From Neisseria macacae ATCC 33926 (lineage in GTDB: Bacteria; Pseudomonadota; Gammaproteobacteria; Burkholderiales; Neisseriaceae), in the NCBI RefSeq assembly GCF_022749495.1, contig NZ_CP094241.1, positions 1,178,001-1,242,000 of the forward strand: a DNA stretch of 64,000 nt, in the 5' to 3' direction. Each line of letters starts with the position of its first letter. Position 1 is the first letter of the stretch. The notes beneath the pieces are model-generated. The model saw only the letters and a program-made list of their open reading frames with translations. It was not told the origin of the DNA and made no database searches. The position numbers and the translations under genes were made by a program. Positions 16,264 through 22,581 of the stretch are shown in pieces.

Positions 16264-16824
16264 TTATTTTCCGCTTTTGCTGCAAGGATGCTTCGCGCTG
16301 TTGTCGCAGACGGTAAAATTACGCAACTGGTTGATAGCCTCGAAGACTTCGGCTTTGTTGGGTGCATAGCGGAAGGCGTATTGTTTCACATACAGGCCGT
16401 CGTTGCCTTGTATTGCTTTTACCCAAGTAAATTCGGATTTGTTGGTTTGTGGGTTGTTTTCGCAAGCCATCAGCCATAATACGAAGGGATAACCGTTTTC
16501 TTCCCCTTCCCGTACGGTGTCAAAGTTGCCTTTCGGACAGGCATTCTGCCATAAGGAAGCCATATCTGCCCGAAATCTTTCTACGCCCGGTTTCGCGCCT
16601 GCCATGGATTGCAGGGTGATCATTTTTGTCCAGTTGTCGACAGTCTGTTTTTGCGGTACGAGCTCGACCATGATCATGCCGTTTTGTTCGGTTTGATAGT
16701 CGATTTTGAAGTCTTTGGGCGGTTCGCCGAAGGACGCCATCTCCGCAGCTTGCGCCGCCTGTGCCGCCAACGGGAACATTACGGCGGCAAGCATCAATTT
16801 TTTGACAAGATTGGTTTTTTTCAT
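16264..16824 (-). CDS. conserved secreted protein of unknown function
   Basis: 186 residues from the ATG at 16824 (GGAAAAACG upstream). A signal peptide is clear: KKTNLVKKLMLAAVMFPLAA then an AQA/AEM cleavage region. The mature protein carries four cysteines (two near NACPKGN and MACENN, two near the C terminus at VCDNSAKHPCSK), probably in disulfides. It ends lysine-rich. I recognise no enzymatic motif. It lies downstream of the RNA ligase gene in the same direction, but a DUS separates them and a functional link is not evident. Confidence 0.65.
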   Translation of the reverse strand: MKKTNLVKKLMLAAVMFPLAAQAAQAAEMASFGEPPKDFKIDYQTEQNGMIMVELVPQKQTVDNWTKMITLQSMAGAKPGVERFRADMASLWQNACPKGNFDTVREGEENGYPFVLWLMACENNPQTNKSEFTWVKAIQGNDGLYVKQYAFRYAPNKAEVFEAINQLRNFTVCDNSAKHPCSKSGK

Positions 16825-16915
16825 CGTTTTTCCTTTTGCAATAATGAGGGGCGGATGAGACGAAGTATCCGCCGCCGTCATATTATCACAAGCGTCCGGC
16901 ATTTTTCAGACGACC

Positions 16916-18394
16916 TTACAGTTGCCGTAAGAATGCTTGGATAAACGCGATCTTATCCAATTCCGGCATAGCATTGAACGCTTCACGATGGTCGTGGATA
17001 TGGTCGATTAAGGGGTAAAACTCTTCATCGACGTGGCGTTTGTCGAGCTTGCGTCCGATGTTGCCTTCGTTGCTTCGTCCCAGAAACTTGGAAATCAGGT
17101 AATACGGTGATTTGAGTTTGAACAGCATTTCGCCGTTTTGCGCATCAAATACCATAAAGCCTTCGTGTTCCACATTTTTCAGACGACCTTTCAGCTCGCC
17201 GAATGTGATGTTTTTCAACGTTTCGGGGCGGCGGATGCCGTATTGTTTGCCGATTTCGTCCAATTCGGCTTCGCTAAACTGACGGCCTGTCGCCACGTCG
17301 ATGCAGCCGATTAAGGTTTCACCCAATTCTTCGCGGATGATGTGGACGTCTTTCGCGTCTGTGATTTCAAACAAAAAAGTGTGGTTCGGATAAGCGCGGA
17401 ACAGGGGTTCGTATTGCGCGCAGTGTACGGCGGTCATGTCGGCAAACGCGCTGTCGAGCGAACCGGTGGTCGAATACAGCACTTTGCCGTCAAACGCCGC
17501 GCCGTAGGACGGATGGTCGTCTGAAAGCGAGACGAAAGTGCAGCAGCCGAGGAAGCCGTTTACTTTTACGACCGCATCCACCAATCTATCGTCGCTGATT
17601 CGGATCGGATAACGGCTGCCTTTGGCAATACGTTCCGAATAATTGAACACTTTTTTAAACGGGCGCACGATGATGCGGTTGTGCGCGTCGATAATCAAAC
17701 CGCGCATTTCCAGCAGCGCATCGTCGAAGCGGTTGTCGTAGAACACGCTGCGGGCGTATTTCAACACGCGCAATTCGGGGTAACGTTTGGACGCTTTGGC
17801 GGTAAAGTTGCGGCTGCCGTGTTGCAGATAATTTTCGGTGACAAAGGTTTGCTGCGCTTCGTCAAACGGCAGGGGTTGCTGCTGGAAAGCCTGCATTTGC
17901 TTGATTTTTTCCAGTTGTTCCGCGCTGGAGGGTTGTACGGCTTCGACGTGGATTTCGTTTGCCACACGGTTTTGGTTCAGCTTGATATACGCCGCCAACA
18001 CATCATGCTCTTTCACGCCATGCAGGTTGGGATAGAAATTGTGCATACGGTAGATTTCTGTTTCAAAACCGCTTTTTTTCGCCAGATCCAACAAATGGCG
18101 GCAACGCGAAGCCTTTTGGTTGGTGTTGGAATGGATGATTAAAATGTTGCGGTTCGGATTTTGGCGTCCGATTTTTAAGGTCTCGGTCATCAAAGCATTA
18201 CCGCGTTTCTGAGCCTTATCCAACGCCTCGCCCGACCAGCGGTACACGCCGTTTTCGTCAGTCATGAGCAAGTCGTTTTCAATACGGACGATTTCCGCAT
18301 CCGGATACTGCGCTTTAAATTCGGCGGCTTTTTGTTCGGCGAAAGTCGATTTTCCCGAACCTTGGTGTCCACGGATTAAGATGAATTTTTGCAT
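16916..18394 (-). CDS. P-loop kinase fused to an Rnl1-like ATP-dependent RNA ligase
   Basis: 492 residues, two parts. Residues 1-150 are a P-loop polynucleotide-kinase-like domain with Walker A GHQGSGKST at 9-17. The rest is a covalent nucleotidyltransferase: KVNG at 277-280 is the lysine that would take AMP, preceded by RGLIID around 231-236. HEGFMVFDA near 420 and LFKLKSPYYL near 440 match motifs IV and V. Such proteins heal 5'-OH ends and seal RNA. Cytoplasmic. It lies 370 bp downstream of the Ro60 gene, same strand, so it belongs to the RNA-repair island. RBS AAGGAAATC precedes the start. Confidence 0.85.
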   Translation of the reverse strand: MQKFILIRGHQGSGKSTFAEQKAAEFKAQYPDAEIVRIENDLLMTDENGVYRWSGEALDKAQKRGNALMTETLKIGRQNPNRNILIIHSNTNQKASRCRHLLDLAKKSGFETEIYRMHNFYPNLHGVKEHDVLAAYIKLNQNRVANEIHVEAVQPSSAEQLEKIKQMQAFQQQPLPFDEAQQTFVTENYLQHGSRNFTAKASKRYPELRVLKYARSVFYDNRFDDALLEMRGLIIDAHNRIIVRPFKKVFNYSERIAKGSRYPIRISDDRLVDAVVKVNGFLGCCTFVSLSDDHPSYGAAFDGKVLYSTTGSLDSAFADMTAVHCAQYEPLFRAYPNHTFLFEITDAKDVHIIREELGETLIGCIDVATGRQFSEAELDEIGKQYGIRRPETLKNITFGELKGRLKNVEHEGFMVFDAQNGEMLFKLKSPYYLISKFLGRSNEGNIGRKLDKRHVDEEFYPLIDHIHDHREAFNAMPELDKIAFIQAFLRQL

Positions 18395-18401
18395 AGTGTT
18401 T

Positions 18402-18540
18402 GATTTCCTTATTTGGGTTTTCAGACGACGTTTGGTGTGAGGGGTCGTCTGAAAACAATACGGGCGATTTCCTTATTTGGGTTTTCAGACGACGTTTGGT
18501 GTGAGGGGTCGTCTGAAAACAATACGGGCGATTTCCTTAT
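18402..18540. repeat. 64-bp tandem repeat carrying DUS pairs
   Basis: Two full 64-bp copies starting GATTTCCTTATTTGGGTTTT at 18402 and 18466, plus the first bases of a third copy at 18530. Each copy contains two inverted DUS cores. It lies directly upstream of the RNA ligase gene. Confidence 0.9.
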
Positions 18541-18693
18541 CGATTTCTTCCGCCAACAAACGGACGGGATAACTTTGCCAATCGGGATAACGGCTGCTGT
18601 GATAACAATGCCAATAGCTGCGGATACGGTCTTTCTGTCTCATGCCGCAAGGCTGCGGGAAAGGTTTCAATCAGAGCAAGTTCGTCAGCATTC
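18485..18693 (-). pseudogene. possible remnant of a small gene between Ro60 and RNA ligase
   Basis: A minus-strand frame starts at 18693 (MNADELALIETFPAALRHE) and runs out after about 52 residues. A second frame from about 18655 reads RIRSYWHCYHSSRYPDWQ, then LLAEEIDKEIARI, and looks protein-like. The two would join with a one-base shift near a CCC run. The second frame ends within the 64-bp repeats. I do not recognise the product. The remainder of 18541-18767 contains one DUS pair near 18721-18762. Confidence 0.35.
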
Positions 18694-18767
18694 ATGTTTG
18701 CCACTCAATCTTTTACCGGTAAGGTCGTCTGAAAATGTTAACACCTTATTTTCAGACGACCCCTTGG

Positions 18768-20336
18768 CTAATTTACCGCCGCCAGCTCGGTTTTCTCAAT
18801 CTCTTCCACCCAGAAATCCGCGCCCATACCTTGCTCGGCGAACGAGCCGATGAGCGTGAACACTTGGTCGGAGAAGCCTCCAATGTTCAAGATGTCGCAG
18901 CGGTTTTGCATCTGCACGGTGGTGTAGGGCTGGATGTCCAAGCAGACGAGTTTGGCTTCAGGGCAGCGTTGTTTCAGGATGTCCCATTCTTTCATCAGGC
19001 CGGTCTTGCCGCCCCATCGTTGTCCGCGGTCTGCCCAGCTTTCGTTGTCGGACACGATGACGACCAAATCCACATCGGCTTTTTCGCGGTTCAGCATGGC
19101 GAGCGGTGCGCTGCATGCCGTTCCGCCGCCGCCGATATTGGCGAGTTTTTGGGCGTTGGTCATGATGCTGTCGCGCGGGTTGAGCTGCACGTTTACCGTG
19201 ATTTGTTCAAACGGTATCACACGGGCTTTCGGATTGGTGCGCAACATAGCAGCGGACACGAGCGCGGCGATGTCGATGCAGCGGGTTCTGCTGGTCGCGC
19301 TGCCGCGATAGCCGGTGGCCGGGCTGTGCATGGAGCCGGAGACGTCCGGGCAAACCACGACTTTGCCTTGGATTGCCGGTACGTTTTGTACGGCGGTTTC
19401 CATCGCGTCTTGCAGCGCTTCGCGGATTTCAGACGGCATCTGTTCGGATGTTGCCTGATACGCGGTCAGCAATTGGTAAGGCAAGACGCGGGCGCGGCGG
19501 ATGGCGGTTTGGTCGCGCAGTTTTTCTGCCACCATTTTGATGTTTTTGCTTTTCGCAAACACATCGTGGCGCAGGAGAGTGTTCAGGTTTTGGCGAACCT
19601 GCTGCCATGAGCCGTTGCGGGCGATTTGCGCCCAGTCGCCGCTATTCAATTCCAAAGCAGTGAGCATTTGGAAGGGAACGTCGGGCAATGCGCCTTGGCG
19701 GCTTTGTTTGTAGTCTTCAAAGGCGCGGGTGATGGGCGGCAATGCTTCGCGGTCGTACGGTTTGCCGATAAGCCACGCAAACCAGGCGGCACGCCATGCT
19801 TCACGCGGTTTGGGATGCACCATTTTGACCACATCCGCCAGCGACGGAGCATTGCCGATAGCGGCGTTCAACAGTTGTTTTTCGGTAGCGGTCAAAAGCC
19901 AGGTCTGCATCAGTTTTTTCGGACGGTTGCCGAAGGATTTTCTGCCGACTGCGCCGCTGCGGATGATTTGCGCGAAGTTGCGCAACATTTTACCGTTGTC
20001 CGCCACTTGGTCGAACACGCGGGCAAGCATGTTCACGTCTTTTTGCGCCAACACGGCAAGCAACAGCGCAGGCATGTCTTTCATGAAACCTTTTTGACGG
20101 GCATACACGGCGGTTTTGGCGATAAACTCGGCATCCAGGTTTTCTGCCAATTCCAATACTTGCTCAAGTTGGTCTTGCGCATCGGTGTAGTAGGTGCTGT
20201 TCAGGCAGCCGGTGGCGGCAAGTTGGGCGAGCTGTTGCTTGGGTGTCAGCGTGTAGGCGATGCCGCCTGCTTCGTTGCGGGTGTCGGCAGCGGTCAAACG
20301 GGTTTTAACGGATTGGAACAAGGTGGTGTTAGCCAT
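18768..20336 (-). CDS. rsr: Ro60-type TROVE/vWA RNA-binding protein (Rsr)
   Basis: 522 residues from the ATG at 20336 (AAAGGAAATGAAA upstream; an ATG six bases earlier is too close to the Shine-Dalgarno). Residues 1-310 are an all-helical TROVE/HEAT-repeat ring (for example AEFIAKTAVYARQKGFMKDM). Residues from about 322 form a von Willebrand A domain with the MIDAS motif PDVSGSM (Asp near 331). Ro60 binds Y RNAs on the outside of the ring and the ends of misfolded RNAs in its central hole. It directly follows nine Y-RNA-like elements, and RNA ligase follows it. Confidence 0.95.
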   Translation of the reverse strand: MANTTLFQSVKTRLTAADTRNEAGGIAYTLTPKQQLAQLAATGCLNSTYYTDAQDQLEQVLELAENLDAEFIAKTAVYARQKGFMKDMPALLLAVLAQKDVNMLARVFDQVADNGKMLRNFAQIIRSGAVGRKSFGNRPKKLMQTWLLTATEKQLLNAAIGNAPSLADVVKMVHPKPREAWRAAWFAWLIGKPYDREALPPITRAFEDYKQSRQGALPDVPFQMLTALELNSGDWAQIARNGSWQQVRQNLNTLLRHDVFAKSKNIKMVAEKLRDQTAIRRARVLPYQLLTAYQATSEQMPSEIREALQDAMETAVQNVPAIQGKVVVCPDVSGSMHSPATGYRGSATSRTRCIDIAALVSAAMLRTNPKARVIPFEQITVNVQLNPRDSIMTNAQKLANIGGGGTACSAPLAMLNREKADVDLVVIVSDNESWADRGQRWGGKTGLMKEWDILKQRCPEAKLVCLDIQPYTTVQMQNRCDILNIGGFSDQVFTLIGSFAEQGMGADFWVEEIEKTELAAVN

Positions 20337-20400
20337 TTTCATTTCCTTTCGTGTTGTTGGTTTTGGGTGGTCTGAACTGTTCAGACGACCTCGAATGGTT

Positions 20401-20485
20401 GGCAGCGCAGCGGCTAATATTTGAAGGGATACGGTTTTTTAACGTGGAAGGTTAATGTAATCCCTTCAGGCATCCGCCTGCTGCC
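20401..20485 (-). ncRNA. Y-RNA-like element E9 (type C, triad 3)
   Basis: 85 nt. Closing stem GGCAGCAGGCGG with CCGCTGCGCTGCC, conserved internal-loop AUGCC, and a perfect inner stem TGAAGGGAT / ATCCCTTCA followed by ACATT. The apical region has only a weak AAC/GTT hairpin, so there is no tRNA-like module. Ends 64 nt before the Ro60 start. Confidence 0.75.
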
Positions 20486-20497
20486 GTAAAAAAAGGT

Positions 20498-20580
20498 GGG
20501 CGGCTAGATTGGCAGGATTTCTGCTTCGTATTATTAGTACGACGATTGTTTATCCAATGTAATCCTGCCGGCATCCGCCC
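20498..20580 (-). ncRNA. Y-RNA-like element E8 (type B, triad 3)
   Basis: 83 nt. Outer stem GGGCGG/CCGCCC, internal loop AUGCC opposite AATCTA, inner stem GGCAGGATT/AATCCTGCC, then ACATTGG. The apical part has a CGTA/TACG hairpin instead of a T arm. The stem is followed by CACC and seven T (20488-20494), which would act as an intrinsic terminator. Both stem strands are identical to those of E5. Confidence 0.8.
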
Positions 20581-20589
20581 GTAAGGGGC

Positions 20590-20741
20590 GGGCGCATCCT
20601 GCAACAAGGGTTGGGGAAATGCATTTTTTACGCGCTCTGCCGGTTAAGCTATTCCGCCTCTGTCTGACGGAAACGGGATTTGAACCCGTACCTCGTACTC
20701 CCTAAGTGATGTAATTTCCCCGGCATTTGCCGGTTGCGCCC
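20590..20741 (-). ncRNA. Y-RNA-like element E7 with tRNA-like module (type A, triad 3)
   Basis: 152 nt. Closing stem GGGCGCAACCGGCAA with TTGCAGGATGCGCCC, internal AUGCC, perfect inner stem GGGGAAAT/ATTTCCCC, then ACATC. The apical domain is a permuted tRNA: T arm ACGGG-TTCAAAT-CCCGT (20689-20673), acceptor strand TTCCGTC, a 7-nt connecting loop AGACAGA, acceptor partner GGCGGAA, TA, then a D arm GCTT...GAGC. It lacks the CCA seen in E4. The acceptor stem is closed rather than free. Confidence 0.85.
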
Positions 20742-20751
20742 TTAAACTTTT

Positions 20752-20858
20752 TATAGTGGATTAACTTTAAACCAGTACGGCGTTGCCTCGCCTTGCCGTA
20801 CTATCTGTACTGTCTGCGGCTTCGTCGCCTTGTCCTGATTTAAATTTAATCCACTATA
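20752..20858. repeat. Correia element (CREE), short 107-bp form
   Basis: TATAGTGGATTAACTTTAAA to ATTTAATCCACTATA, lacking the internal 50 bp. It sits between the membrane-anchored protein gene and RNA element E7 and would be part of the transcript. Confidence 0.92.
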
Positions 20859-20859
20859 T

Positions 20860-21201
20860 TTAATCCTCTAAAATCTTGCTTTCAATCATGCAGCGGATAC
20901 ATGCCTGCCGCACATAGGCTTTGCGGTCGTCTGAAAGACGCAGCACAAGCATGCTTCCATAGCCGAACAGAAAATCTGCTTCTTTGCCCTGCGCCGTGCC
21001 GAGTATTTCGGCTTGGCGGAAGGTGCGGCCGTCTGAAAGCGCGATGTCGTAACGGCAGCCTTCCTTTATCAAACTGCATTCCGCTTCGGGAAAAGCCTGT
21101 TTCCGCCAAGCCTGCTCGCGTTTGCGGCTGCGGCAGGTTTGGAATGACCAGCAAACCAGAGTCGAAAAAACGATGACGCCTATGATTAGCCAAGTGTTCA
21201 T
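20860..21201 (-). CDS. small membrane-anchored protein within the RNA array
   Basis: 113 residues. One N-terminal transmembrane helix (TWLIIGVIVFSTLVCWSF) is followed by a basic stretch (RSRKREQAWRK) and a compact domain of about 75 residues with three further cysteines (ECSLIKEGCRYD, ACIRCMI). The topology by the positive-inside rule puts the domain in the cytoplasm. RBS AAGGAAT precedes the start, 9 bp after the upstream gene. The stop is directly next to a CREE. It sits between Y-RNA triads 2 and 3. I do not recognise the family. Confidence 0.65.
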   Translation of the reverse strand: MNTWLIIGVIVFSTLVCWSFQTCRSRKREQAWRKQAFPEAECSLIKEGCRYDIALSDGRTFRQAEILGTAQGKEADFLFGYGSMLVLRLSDDRKAYVRQACIRCMIESKILED

Positions 21202-21210
21202 ATCTATTCC

Positions 21211-21681
21211 TTAAAGTCGGCTCAATTTCAGGTAGCTTTTTTTCGGAAAAGGATGTTCTACCCATCTTTCCAAATATTCTTTTTCGCCGATATTCAGATA
21301 AATATCTTCTAAAATCAGACGGATGTTTTCCGCCAATTCATACCGGTCCACTTTGCCGTGCCATAAGGTTTGTTGTGGACTGCGATTGAAGTTGAAACTG
21401 AAAAACCAGTCGTCTGAATAAATCAGCCTCACTTCGGCTTCGTTGCTTTGTTCGGCTGCAGATACCAGTAAGGCCAGTTCGCCGGGTTCGTCTAAAAACA
21501 GGACTTTCGCCTCAGTAATGCTGCCGCTGCTTTGCAGAGCAATTGCTAAATCACATAAATCTTTCAGCGAATCATGCAGATAGGAAACAGCCTGTTGATA
21601 GTTCTCTTCGCCATATTTCACGGTAACGCTTGCCCAGCCTGCATCGTGCAGTTGATAGGCGATATGAAATGGTTCGGTCAT
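21211..21681 (-). CDS. unknown soluble protein within the RNA array
   Basis: 156 residues from the ATG at 21681, which has a strong AAGGAGG. The protein is acidic with mixed alpha/beta character (TEPFHIAYQLHDAGWASVTV near the N terminus, RLIYSDDWFFSFNFN in the middle) and no signal peptide. The style resembles small immunity-like or SUKH-type cytoplasmic proteins but I see no diagnostic motif. It lies between triads 2 and 3 of the Y-RNA array, same strand, so it should be on the sigma-54 transcript if transcription passes the U-tracts. Confidence 0.65.
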   Translation of the reverse strand: MTEPFHIAYQLHDAGWASVTVKYGEENYQQAVSYLHDSLKDLCDLAIALQSSGSITEAKVLFLDEPGELALLVSAAEQSNEAEVRLIYSDDWFFSFNFNRSPQQTLWHGKVDRYELAENIRLILEDIYLNIGEKEYLERWVEHPFPKKSYLKLSRL

Positions 21682-21722
21682 GGCTATGCCTCCTTCAGGT
21701 CGTCTGAAAGTGTTGATAAGGG

Positions 21723-21852
21723 GCAGCACGGCAAACAACGAGTTTTTTGGAAACGCCTAATTGCTCTAACCGACTGAGCTACCCGCCGAAAGCGGGGCAG
21801 GACTCGAACCTGCGACGGATGTAGTTCCCAAGGCATTTGTCCGCCATGCTGC
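21723..21852 (-). ncRNA. Y-RNA-like element E6 with tRNA-like module (type C, triad 2)
   Basis: 130 nt. A 16-bp closing stem GCAGCATGGCGGACAA / TTGTTTGCCGTGCTGC pairs fully with G-U wobbles, then internal AUGCC, inner stem TTGGGAAC/GTTTCCAA and ACATCC. The apical domain has a T arm GCAGG-TTCGAGT-CCTGC (21813-21797), a shortened acceptor CCCGC-TTTCG-GCGGG, TA and a canonical D arm GCTCAGTCGGTTAGAGC. The order T arm, acceptor, D arm is that of a circularly permuted tRNA. Confidence 0.88.
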
Positions 21853-21862
21853 AAAAAAGGGT

Positions 21863-21954
21863 GGGCGGCTAGATTGGCAGGATTTACGCCGTTTCCGGCG
21901 GCGGGAATCGAACCCGCAATAACCGATCTAATGTAATCCTGCCGGCATCCGCCC
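21863..21954 (-). ncRNA. Y-RNA-like element E5 with T arm (type B, triad 2)
   Basis: 92 nt. Outer stem GGGCGG/CCGCCC, AUGCC internal loop, inner stem GGCAGGATT/AATCCTGCC, then ACATTAG. The apical part contains T arm GCGGG-TTCGATT-CCCGC (21917-21901) stacked on CGCCG-GAAA-CGGCG, an acceptor-like stem capped by a GNRA tetraloop. No D arm. Followed by CACCC and six T (21853-21858). Confidence 0.88.
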
Positions 21955-21963
21955 GTAAGGGGT

Positions 21964-22110
21964 GGTACATCTGGCAACAAGAAGTAGAGAAATTTTTACG
22001 CGCTCTATCCTCTGAGCTACTCTGCCATAGTTGGCGGCAGAGGCGGGATTCGAACCCGCGACCTCGAGCGTTGGCAGGCTGTAATTCCTCCGGCATTTGC
22101 CGAATGCACC
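21964..22110 (-). ncRNA. Y-RNA-like element E4 with full permuted tRNA module (type A, triad 2)
   Basis: 147 nt. Closing stem GGTGCATTCGGCAA / TTGCCAGATGTACC, internal AUGCC, inner stem GAGGAATT/AATTTCTC, then ACAGCC. The apical domain in order: T arm GCGGG-TTCGAAT-CCCGC (22059-22043), acceptor 3' strand CTCTGCC, G, CCA (22034-22032), linker ACTAT, acceptor 5' strand GGCAGAG (22026-22020), TA, D arm GCTC-AGAGGATA-GAGC (22017-22002). All stem lengths are those of a real tRNA (7, 5 and 4 bp) and pair perfectly. The anticodon arm is replaced by the Ro-type stem. Confidence 0.93.
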
Positions 22111-22133
22111 TAAAACGGTTTTCATCGTAGGTC

Positions 22134-22156
22134 GTCTGAAAAGTTTCAGACGACCT
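22134..22156. terminator. inverted DUS pair between triads 1 and 2
   Basis: GTCGTCTGAAAAG and TTTCAGACGAC separated by almost no loop. A short hairpin with possible attenuator function. Confidence 0.4.
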
Positions 22157-22169
22157 CGAGTGATCAAGC

Positions 22170-22226
22170 GATACAGCAAGCCATCAACCATTCAGGGAAA
22201 CAAGGCTGGCATTTGCCTGCTGAATC
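22170..22226 (-). ncRNA. Y-RNA-like element E3 (type C, triad 1)
   Basis: 57 nt, the smallest copy. Closing stem GATTCAGCAGGC with GCTTGCTGTATC, internal AUGCC, a 4-bp inner stem AGCC/GGTT and a 14-nt loop. No tRNA-like module. Confidence 0.6.
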
Positions 22227-22235
22227 AGAAAAGGT

Positions 22236-22324
22236 GGGCGACTAGAAAAACAAGACGTCAACGCCTATTAGGCGAGGCAGGAGTCGAACCTGCAGAAACC
22301 TTGTAGTCTTGTCGGCATTCGCCC
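22236..22324 (-). ncRNA. Y-RNA-like element E2 with T arm (type B, triad 1)
   Basis: 89 nt. Outer stem GGGCGA/TCGCCC, internal AUGCC, inner stem ACAAGAC/GTCTTGT, then TACAAGG. The apical part has T arm GCAGG-TTCGACT-CCTGC and an acceptor-like CGCC-TAATA-GGCG hairpin. No D arm. It begins on the base after E1 ends and is followed by CACCTTTT. Confidence 0.85.
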
Positions 22325-22406
22325 TGTAACGACACGGCAGCTAAAAATTTACGGAAAATTCTTTCCTATATAACTGTATTTCCCGCAGCATCTGCTGCAT
22401 CGTTAC
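22325..22406 (-). ncRNA. Y-RNA-like element E1 (type A, triad 1)
   Basis: 82 nt. Closing stem TGTAACGA/TCGTTACA and GCAGC/GCTGC, internal loop AGAUGCU opposite an A/U-rich strand, inner stem CGGGAAAT/ATTTTCCG, then ACAG and an 18-nt loop. No tRNA-like module. Its first base (22406) is the +1 predicted by the sigma-54 promoter just upstream. Confidence 0.75.
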
Positions 22407-22416
22407 ATTTACAACA

Positions 22417-22433
22417 TAGCCAACAGCGTGCCA
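22417..22433 (-). promoter_or_regulatory. sigma-54 -24/-12 promoter of the Y-RNA/Ro60 operon
   Basis: Minus strand reads TTGGCACGCTGTTGGCT. Against TTGGCACG-N4-TTGCW the only core mismatch is one base of the -12 TTGC; the invariant GG and GC have the correct spacing. With C of the -12 GC at 22418, +1 falls at 22406, the first base of RNA E1. The divergent rtcR gene encodes a sigma-54 activator that would act here. Confidence 0.85.
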
Positions 22434-22581
22434 ACGATAAAAAAATTTCAAAATTAATTTTTAATTTATTGAATAAAAAGAAAATATATTTTTATGTGGT
22501 CTTTTGCGGCAAAAAGAGTAGAATGCTGAAAAATATATTTTTAGATAGATTTATAGAAAATAAGATATTTAAGGAGATGTG
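22434..22581. other. AT-rich region between the sigma-54 promoter and the thg1-like gene
   Basis: 148 bp, strongly AT-rich with several A and T tracts. It is the natural place for RtcR upstream activator sites, IHF bending and the rightward promoter of the thg1-like/rtcR pair. I could not define a specific operator by eye. Confidence 0.5.

Noticed and set aside
21684..22306. Several short open frames over the RNA array (for example around 21684-22191)
   Set aside because: They read through the T arms and closing stems of the Y-RNA-like elements; no ribosome sites and no protein-like composition.
20401..22406. Standard tRNA genes in the array, suggested by T-arm and D-arm sequences
   Set aside because: The arms occur in permuted order, without an anticodon arm, and acceptor strands are joined by a loop. 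They fit tRNA-like modules of Y RNAs better.
20401..22406. CRISPR array, suggested by regularly repeated stems
   Set aside because: Units differ in length (57-152 nt), repeats are split 5'/3' stem strands, and there are no cas genes.
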